From assembly GCF_000208745.1 (NCBI RefSeq), contig NC_030854.1, positions 6,986,703 through 7,050,702 on the forward strand: 64,000 nt of DNA, read 5' to 3'. Positions 56,522 to 64,000 of this stretch are shown piece by piece. The notes beneath the pieces are model-generated. The model made no database searches. It saw only the letters and a program-made list of their open reading frames with translations, and was not told where the DNA came from. The DNA comes from Theobroma cacao. Taxonomy: Eukaryota > Streptophyta > Magnoliopsida > Malvales > Malvaceae. Every line of letters starts with the position of its first letter. Position 1 is the first letter of the stretch. The position numbers were made by a program, and so were the translations under genes.

Positions 56522-57057
56522 GTAAGGACAATTCTAATGGTTTGTGTTCAACAATTTCATATGTGATTATTGAATAACATAATAATATTTGTGTTTGCAA
56601 TTGACCCATGCAACGACAGCTCCTCAACCACCGAGTGGTCTTGTTCAACCTCACAGTGCTAACGAGCTGTCGGTAAGAACGGTTCTAATGATTTGTGTTC
56701 AATATTTCCACATATGTTTATTGAATAACACAATAATTTTTGTTATTGCAGTTGACGGAGGTGACGACAGCTTTTCAACCACCAATCGATTCTGCCTAGC
56801 TGCACAGTGCTAATTAACCTCCGGTAAGAACAGTTCTAACGATTTGTGTTCAATATTTTCACATATGTTTATCGAATAACATAGTAATTTCTGTTATTGT
56901 AGTTGATGGAGGCAACTACAGCTCCTCAACCATTGATCGATCCTACTTAGCCTCACAATACTAACAAGTCGCCCGTAAGGATATTAAAGTTCTAATGGTT
57001 TATATTCAACAATTTCATATATGATTATTGAATAACACAGTAATATTGTTATTGTAG
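56522..57057 (+). repeat. Tandem exon-intron cassettes, exact 151-bp period
   Basis: Splice donors GTAAG occur at 56522, 56673, 56824 and 56975, each 151 bp apart. Between them lie three 72-bp mini-exons (56601-56672, 56752-56823, 56903-56974) and 79-83 bp introns ending TTATTG(C/T)AG, except the first acceptor, which reads GCAA. Each mini-exon is 24 codons and starts TTGA(C/T); the first keeps an open frame encoding about LTHATTAPQPPSG, while copies 2 and 3 contain in-frame stops. The unit of duplication was one exon plus one intron. Confidence 0.82.
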
Positions 57058-57526
57058 TTGACCCTTTCTACGAGAGTTAATGACGGTGTAGTCACCAAAC
57101 ATTTGATCCGACAGATCATGCGCAAGCATAAAAAAGATATGTTAGAGCTGAAGGCTTCAATTTAGTCATTGACTCTCGCAATGCAGACATTTGAGGATTG
57201 TAGAATCCGACTTGAAATTACAAGTAAATTATTCTATATTCACTCGTATATTGGTGGTTTACGTTTAACGGGTGTAGTCTTATTTTTTACTTTTGATTTA
57301 TGGTTTATGGTATTTTATGAGTTAACAAATTTTTCCATTTGTCTCATTTTGTAGGGCGGTGCTTCGTCTCACCATGATGGTGAGCACCACGATGATGTCG
57401 ATGATGGGTAGCATGATGCACTTGGTGTTCACATTCACTATGACGTTGCTGGTGTTGCCGGAGACAATGTAACTCATGTCGATGATGTTTTCGATGGTGC
57501 TATGGCAGGAGATGTAACCCTTCAAT

Positions 57527-57795
57527 CAGTTAATGCCAGAGAAGACCATGTTCTTGAGGCTGACGCAATTGTCGATGTAGCTACGAGAGGGGAGGGGACT
57601 TTCACTCAGTTGAGGTTAAAGGAGACCATGTTTTTAAGGCCGATGCGATTGTCAAGGCAGTTGCTAGAAGAGATGGGAACCTTACATCAGTTGAGGTTAA
57701 ATGAAACCATGTTTCTCAGGTCGATGTGGTAATCGAGGCAGTTGCGAGAAGGGATAGACACCTTGCATCAGTTCAGGCTGAAAGGGACCATGTTC
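57527..57795 (+). repeat. 81-bp coding tandem repeat in the protease gene
   Basis: A CAGTT(A/G/C)A block recurs at 57527, 57607, 57688 and 57769 (spacing 80, 81, 81). Each unit encodes a 27-residue word of the type 'SVEVKGDHVFKADAIVKAV-ARRDG'. The 80-bp first interval and a TGA/TAA in later units mean the frame is now broken. Confidence 0.75.
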
Positions 57796-59101
57796 CTCAA
57801 AACATTCCTAAAGGCAACCCCGTCATGGGTGTCATCACAAGAGTTGTCTGATGTCTATCATCGTGAAGCACTCATTTCAGACCCATCTGAATGGGCACGG
57901 GTCAAAATGGACAGTAAATACATGGCAAGCATGTACGTCGACTCGTTGGTGAGCCGTCAAGATTTGAAGAACTCAATGGTCGAAGTGTACGAAGCCTTCA
58001 AGAAAGACAAGCGTGCTTGGTAAACTCATAAATAACATTGCAAATACTATTTTTGAATGAAATATTAATCCACCAAGCCTTTTGAAATTCATTCTGTTAC
58101 ATAAGCAAGCGTAACGTTGGGATCTTAGGGGGATCAAGGGCCTAATTTTTTCACATCATTATAGGATCTCAAAGAGGAAATAACAAGTGAACAACTAGAT
58201 GCATGCCTCAGCGTACTATGTAAGCGAATGACAAGGTCGAAGTCCAAGTTGTACAAGACCCGTGCATGTGTGGTTGTACGATATTCTTCGTAAGTTTATT
58301 TGCACATTTTTCAATTATGAAAATACTAAAGTTTTGGATTGCATGATGTGTAAGCTGATGTATATATATTTCACAGGACACTATCTGTATGCTCTACATC
58401 GCATATCCAACTGAAGCTGAACTATCGATTATGAAAATTCCAGATGAGTTGTGGGGGTACGTTTGGGGTGATAGGCCGACATATGGGAAAAAATAAGAAG
58501 ATGTCGATTTCATCCTCGCACCTTGCAATGTGGGTGGGCACTGGGTGGTTGTGAAGATTGACTTGGTCAAGTGGATGATTAAGGTGGTGGACTCTGTAAG
58601 AACTTCAGCTGCTAAGGATAACGGAGTGTGTGCGACTCAGATGCATCCTTTATGACGATGATGCCCATCATTTGCCACCAATCCAATTATTTCAACAAAA
58701 TGCGCCATGAGAGACGAGATTCATTTTTGATGCCATTGGAAATTCATTTGCCAAAATCATGAGTGCATCGCCAGAATGATAGTGTCAGCTGCGGTATGTT
58801 TACCATAGGGTACATTGACAAATCAAAACCAATCAGAGTTCAACAGAAGATGATTGCTAATATGCGTCGCCAATATGCTTTAGAAATTTTTAGCAACAGT
58901 TGTGAGAGAAAACCCTAAACCCTGCGGCATGAACATATTGGGAGTTGTATGTAGATTTTTTTATAGATACAATTAATTTTAATATTCGTAGATTTTATAT
59001 AATAATTTTTCAATTCAGACACAGTGCCTATAATGATCCAAAGTTGATGTAAATTAAATTAATTGGTTGTTTTACTCTCAACCTATGGGTTTTTTATTGA
59101 T

Positions 59102-60838
59102 GGTGTGTCACAACAAGCCCTAAACGACATCTAACAAGCGTGGCGTGTCACCATAGTACTGCAACGACTCAGCGTGTCACCATAAGATGTCAATGACATA
59201 TAATAATTAGAGCGTAGCGTGTCATCCCATAATATTGCAATCACTCAGCGTGTCACCACAAAATGTCAATGACATATAATAATTGAAGCGTGGCGTGTCT
59301 CCCCATAATACTACAATGACTTAGCTCGTCACTAGAAGATGTCAACGACATCTAACAATTGTAGCTTGGCATGTCACCCTATAATACTGCAACCATTCAG
59401 TGCGTCACCACAAGATGTCAACGACATCTAATAATCGGAGCATGGAATGTCACCCCATAATACTGCAATAACTTAGCGTGTTACCACAAGATGTCAACGA
59501 CAACGAACAAATGTAGCATGGCGTGTCACCCCATAATATTGTAACAACTCAGTGTGTCACCACAAGATGTCAATGATATCTAATAATTGGAGCTTGGCGT
59601 GTCACCCTATAATATTGCAACGACTCAGCGTGTCACCAAAAGATGTCAACAACATCTAACAATTGGAGTGTGGCATGTCACCCCATAATATTGCAACCAC
59701 TCAATGTGTCACCATAAGATGTCAATGACATTTAACAATTGGAGTGTGGCGTGTCACTCCATCATATTGCAACAACTCAGCGTGTCACCATAAGATGTCA
59801 ATGACATCTAACAATTGGAGCGTGACGTGTCACCCCATAATACTACAATCACTTAGCGTGCCACCACAAGATGTCAACAACATCTAATAATTAAAGTGTG
59901 ACATGTCACCCTATTATACTGTAACGACTTAGCGTGTCATCATAACATGTCAACGACATCTAACAATTGTAGCGTGGTGTGTCACTCCATAATACTGCAA
60001 CACTCAATGTGCCACCACAAGATGTCAACGGCATCTAACAGTTAAAGCGTGGTGTGTCACTTCATAATGCTGCAGCGACTCAACATGTCACCACAAGATG
60101 TCAATGGCATATAAAAATTGGAGCGTGGCGTGTCACCCCATAATACTACAACCAGTCAACGTGTCACCACAAGATGTCAACGACATTTAACAATTGGAGC
60201 ATGGCGTGTCACCCCATCATACTGCAACAACTCAGCTTGTCACTACAAAATTTCAACGACATTTAACAATTGGAGCGTGGTGTGTCACCCCATAATACTG
60301 CAATCACTCAACATGTCACCACAAGATATCAACAACATCTAACAATTGGAGCGTGGTGTGTCACCCCATCATATTGCAACGACTCAACATGTCACTACGA
60401 GATGTCAACGACATCTAACAATTGGAGTGTGGCGCGTCATCCCATAATATTGCAACCACTCAACGTGTCACCACAAGATGTCAACAACATCTAACAACTG
60501 GAACGTGGCGTGTCACCCTATAATACTGCAACCATTCAACGTGTCACCACAAGATGTCAACAACATCTAACAATTGGAGCATGGCGTGTCACCTCATCAT
60601 ACTGCAACGACTTAACGTGCCACCACAAGATGGCAACGACATTTAACAATTGGAGTGTGGTGTGTCAACCCATGATATTGCAATGACTCAGCGTGTCAAC
60701 ACAAGATGTCAACGATATCTAATAATTGGAGTGTGGTGTGTCACCTCATAATACTATAACCACTTAGCGTGTCACCACAAGATGCCAACGACATCTAACA
60801 ATTAGAGCGTGGCGTGTCACCCCATAATATGACTTCAT
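59102..60838. repeat. 76-bp satellite, about 23 copies, with GTGTCAC pairs and a hairpin
   Basis: A 76-bp unit 'agcgtgtcaccacaagatgtcaacgacatctaacaattggagcgtggcgtgtcaccccataatactgcaacgactc' in consensus terms (shown here only as its parts) repeats about 23 times. Each unit has two GTGTCAC heptamers about 44 bp apart, and between them GATGTCAACGACATC, a 6-bp inverted repeat with a 3-base loop. The period is not a multiple of three, and apparent frames at 60118-60494 are chance products. It separates the converging protease and transposase genes. Confidence 0.9.
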
Positions 60839-61343
60839 AGAATGTCATTGTTGCTAGAAATTTGAGTCTTGTGAAATCAGTTTTTGGTACGGTATCTTTC
60901 CTTTATCTTAAAATTAATTACAAAACTTGTTAAAAATTCTACTCATCGACATAAATTAAATTAAAATAGTTGAATTAAATAATATATGATCTTAAATAGC
61001 AAATTATTAGGTTTAGTAATAAACAATTTGATAATTTTCTATTCACTGATCAAAACTAAATACAAAATTCAAATAATCAAATAATATATCAACAAAATAA
61101 ATCAAAAAAATAAAGACTCATAATATATCTACACCACTCATTCGAACGTGGGTCCGCCTATGGATACAACGATGACATTTTCTCAATCCATTATTAACTA
61201 ACAAATACAAAATATGAATGAATGTAACAAACTGTAAGAGGAAATTGTGAGAAAGGTATTGGACATGGCTCACACATTTAGTTAGGCTGACAAGCTATCT
61301 TCATATACAAGACACCCTATGTTCTTAAAAATTGTCCTTCGTA
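60839..61343. other. AT-rich spacer between satellite and transposase
   Basis: No repeat unit or coding block is seen. It should contain the 3' end of the - strand transposase gene. Nothing else is visible. Confidence 0.5.
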
Positions 61344-63060
61344 TTAGACAAGTGTTGCCTGTGTGATCGGTTTGTCTGTAAGTTGAACATATTTTCGGTC
61401 ATCACACTCGTGGAGGCGCAGATTGACTTGGAGATGGTGCCAGATTTGTGGATGAAACTGTAAACGAGGATAGGCAATTCTATCTATTATGCCCGTACCT
61501 TTTACATTGTGAACATTTTTGTGGTCGATTGCCCTCACCAACCGATAGAATCCTTTTCCTCCTAGGTCTTCCCTCTTGGCCTTGCCAAGGTTGTGGCAAA
61601 ACAACGATTTGTTTCACATGAGAGGGGATGTCCTAGTCACTGAAATGCCTTACCGGGTGAATGGACCTAACATAACCCTTCGCCAAAAAAATTGTCTTAT
61701 AGTAGTCAGCACAGAATTCAACGGTTTCACGTTTGCATTAACTGAAAAATACAATGAACTCAATGTTCAAGCACAATGTAAATGCTATGATCATTAGGGT
61801 TCAAATAAGAAATAAAGATATCTTGACCCTATTGCCACAATGGCATGGTTACATGGCAGTAGATCTGTCTGGAACTCACAACATGAACACATTTTCTTGG
61901 ACAAGTTTACAAGTCCGTCAATTTTCACATTTTTAACTTTGAACTCCACTTGATTGCTAGGTTTAACTACAAAGCAATGTGCATCATTGAATCGTTTGCT
62001 CAACTGCCTAGCAACCCAAGGGCTGAAGAGCGTGGTCACCTTGATGGCCTCCTCGTGCCGGTCATGGAACTAACGCTAGAACATGTATATGATGAACTCG
62101 ATCAGAATAATGATTAGCATTTGTCTTGTATGCTTCAAGCATGAGTTAACACATTCCACAATGTTGGATGTCATGAATTGGTATCGCCTTACTGGTGAAT
62201 GTGCACACTCTCATCTTTTAGGGCCTATTCTCATAAGGTTAGAGTGGGCTCTCGTGTGAATCTGCTTGAGCTGGTTCATATGTTTATTGACATCGAAAAC
62301 CTTATAGTAGTCTTGAGTAAAGGTGAAAATCATAGAAACATCATCACGCTTGAACTTGTTTTTGAAGTTTTCTTCAAGTGGTTGCCACATAAACCGTGGT
62401 ATGCTTCTGGGTATGAATTTTGAATTGCTTTCTTAATGTCGAGATGTTGATAAGAAATGAATATAGTGTTTTTAGGACAACCAATCGCATCTAGTAATTT
62501 ACTAAGAAACCATGTCCACGAGTCTTCATCCTCAACATGGCCTATGCCAAATGCAATGGATATACTCACTCATTTGCATCTTTGCATACAGTGACAAAGA
62601 GAACATCTTTAAACTTACCTTTCAAATGTGTCACATCAATTGCAACCCTAGGACGCATTACATCCCTAAACCATAGGATACAAGCCCTATATGACCAGAA
62701 ATAATAGTTGAATCTTTGTACCTCATCAGTAGCCACTGTAGTGACTGTGTCAAGATTTTCTCATTCCAACATATAAAAATACGAGGGTATTAGTTGAAAT
62801 GACTCCTCCGATGGATCGAAAACAAGCCTCTCTGTATACTCTTTCGCTTACTAGGCCTTACCATACAAGCATTTCAATCCTCACTGAACCTTTATCTCAC
62901 CAATTATGTTCTTAGGTCTCAATGATACTCCATTAGCCCGAAGCTTATGTGACATAAGTTCACCTATTATCTTCACACTTGCAGTTTGAAATCGCCCTTG
63001 CCAACCATTGAAAGTATACGTGTGTACTTTGTGGAACGTTCAAACTTGCTAATATTCTAT
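61344..63060 (-). pseudogene. MULE transposase (MuDR type) with SWIM zinc finger
   Basis: On the - strand, from 63060 downward, the frames carry the N-terminal part, the transposase core and then the SWIM finger. In the core, AIDVTHLKGKF holds the first catalytic aspartate (62635-62637), and AFGIGHVEDEDSWTWFLSKL, IFISYQHLDIKKAI and YPEAYHGLCGNHLKK follow. The position usually Asp in the 'ISDRH' block is Tyr. The SWIM finger CSCCEFQTDLLPCNH is intact (61845-61889). Several stops and frameshifts separate the blocks. The protein would bind element ends and cut DNA. It converges on the Ulp1 gene across the satellite. The 86-codon frame at 61344-61604 probably represents the C-terminal tail but shows no clear motif. 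Confidence 0.85.
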
Positions 63061-63179
63061 TTTAGGTAACTTTATTGCATGCACATCGAACTTGCATGCC
63101 CTGTTCTTGCAAGCAACCTCAAAATGACTTTTACATGACCAATTTACTCTTATCTCAAACTACTCTTTTAGAGTCAAAA

Positions 63180-64000
63180 TGTCAAACCTTATTTTATAAA
63201 ATAATTACGACGTCATTTACATGCTCAATAGAATATTTGCATGTTTAGGAAGTTCGAAGAATCGTTAAAAGACGATATTGCCCCTAATGGTACCATTAAG
63301 TCGATTAAGCCTCGAACTAGTTCAAATAGGAATTTTGAGGTGAAATTAAGAGTTTCACAGTTTAGGGATGACTCAAAATGGTAATTCGGAGTTCGAGGAT
63401 CAATTTGGAGTCAAACCGAAATTTTCACTATCTAGGGGTAAAATGATCATTTGCCACTTGGGGACAAAATGAGAATTTTGAGAAAAGTTTTTTTTTCCCC
63501 ATTTAACTTATTGGAGTATGATTTGAGTATTGGAGTATAATTTGAGGGTTTGGCAGTGAAAAAGTTTAATTCCGGTGATTTTTGGAGTGTAGGGGCAAAA
63601 TTGTAATTTTTCCATCCATGGACAAAATTTGAGATTTTGAGAGAATTTAGATCACATTTGACAAATTGGAGAATGGTATGAGTATAAGGGATGAAAAAAT
63701 ATGTCTATGGGTAATTTTTCAGTTTTTGGGGTAAAAAATGTAATTTTTGACTTTTACGGGGGTAAAAGTGTAAATTTTAAAAATTACTCCACCAAGACTT
63801 TGGATAAGTCTGAGAATTTTATCTAAGCTATGGATATGTGGGACAAGTGTATGGTGAAAATTTGGAAATAAATGGATGGCTAGAGTTTAAGGAATTAATA
63901 AAACAAAAAAGAAATGAATAAAATAATATTATATTATTTTAGCATTTAAAAATGTCAAAATTCCAGAATTCTCATCTTCTTCAGCTGTCCAAACCAGGAG
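63180..64000 (-). mobile_element. Gypsy LTR fragment at window edge
   Basis: From TGTCAAACC at 63180 to the window end, the sequence resembles the reverse complement of the 3' half of the solo LTR at 36153-39104. The string CCTCGAACTAGTTCAAATAGGAAT (about 63310-63335) is the inverse of one near 38950-38975, and the 'GGGGTAAAA-TG' refrain recurs in both. It is an inverted, diverged family member running off the window, and may truncate the Mutator-like element. Confidence 0.65.

Larger units (their letters stand above)
54440..58920 (+). pseudogene. Ulp1-like (C48) cysteine protease gene of the Mutator-like element
   Basis: Coding blocks separated by GT-AG introns are recognisable. They include a first exon with VKELRKFYSFLIPKG (about 54440-54572), an exon starting at 55226 with MQFREYDDLDSLL, a DUF1985-like block with HELWFAIGKSK and FIIGLKFG (about 55480-55640), repeated mini-exons (56601-56974), an 81-bp repeat region (57527-57790), DLKEEITSEQLDACLS (58166 onward), and the C48 peptidase domain. 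The catalytic His is in GGHWVVVKI (58539-58541), Asp in VVDSV (58590-58592) and Cys in SVSCGMF (58790-58792). The peptidase domain has an in-frame stop near 58495 and a frameshift between Asp and Cys, and other blocks also have stops, so it is inactive. C48 enzymes cleave SUMO-like modifiers; the role of transposon-borne copies is unknown. Confidence 0.75.
53790..63178. mobile_element. Large Mutator-like element with Ulp1 protease gene
   Basis: The parts are, from the left: a tandem array with GTGACAC motifs (53790-54345), a multi-exon Ulp1-like gene on + (about 54440-58920), a 76-bp satellite (59102-60838), and a MULE transposase on - (about 61344-63060). Mutator-like elements carrying Ulp1-type proteases (Kaonashi-like and related elements) are known in plants. 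Terminal inverted repeats and a 9-bp target duplication were not found; the right end may be cut by the Gypsy LTR at 63180. Ends are therefore approximate. Both genes are decayed, so the element is not autonomous now. Confidence 0.7.

Noticed and set aside
60118..60494. Repeated MERGVSPHNT / WSVVCHPIIL frames
   Set aside because: They are windows on the 76-bp satellite. The period is not a multiple of three, so the repeated peptide reflects frame cycling and not a gene.
59102..60838. CRISPR-like appearance of the regularly spaced repeats
   Set aside because: The whole 76-bp unit repeats, there are no unique spacers, and the host is a plant.
1..64000. tRNA, rRNA and known plant microRNA genes
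   Set aside because: I scanned for B-box-like GGTTCGAATCC strings and a few familiar miRNA sequences and saw none; this was by eye and is not exhaustive.

Overview
The window looks like nuclear DNA of a eudicot plant. It is AT-rich, has GT-AG introns, TA microsatellites and dense nested LTR retrotransposons, and carries genes with clear plant homologues (a PLS-class PPR gene, a plant-type S28 Pro-X carboxypeptidase, a plant coiled-coil family). The transposon families suggest a rosid, perhaps Malvales, but that is only a guess. Two N gaps (19591-19637 and 23072-23409) sit inside TA repeats.

Layout. 1-5.5 kb is non-coding, with a small cluster of promoter-like motifs at 4.9-5.3 kb. 5.5-14.4 kb is a degenerate Copia element (A, + strand) whose gag is split by a 2.7 kb non-coding insertion. 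14.4-16.7 kb is the 5' part of a second Copia element (B, - strand). 18.2-25.9 kb is a complete ten-exon gene on the - strand for a 515-residue S28 serine carboxypeptidase. Its long introns hold both N gaps and a 1.18 kb Mutator-like MITE. 28.4-42.1 kb is a four-layer nest: a LINE remnant (-), split by Copia C (+), whose 3' LTR is split by an internally deleted Athila/Tat-like Gypsy element (-), whose gag remnant is split by a 2.95 kb Gypsy solo LTR (+). Direct repeats are visible at the LTR-element layers. 44.0-48.6 kb is an intact three-exon gene for a USO1-like coiled-coil protein, with a probable 5'-UTR intron and an 8-codon uORF. 50.25-51.9 kb is an intron-less PPR gene.

From about 53.8 to 63.2 kb lies a large Mutator-like element. 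It carries a decayed MULE transposase with a SWIM finger (-) converging on a multi-exon Ulp1-like (C48) protease gene (+). The two are separated by about 23 copies of a 76-bp satellite, and a second tandem array lies at the left end. Both arrays are built on the same GTGTCAC/GTGACAC heptamer. Inside the protease gene, three 72-bp mini-exons recur with their introns at an exact 151-bp period, followed by an 81-bp coding repeat. The right end of the window (63.18 kb onward) is part of another Gypsy LTR related to the solo LTR.

The three host genes show no shared pathway. The window is ordinary gene space with heavy transposon nesting. The Mutator/Ulp1 element is the most interesting region. All homology calls come from reading motifs by eye, with no database search.
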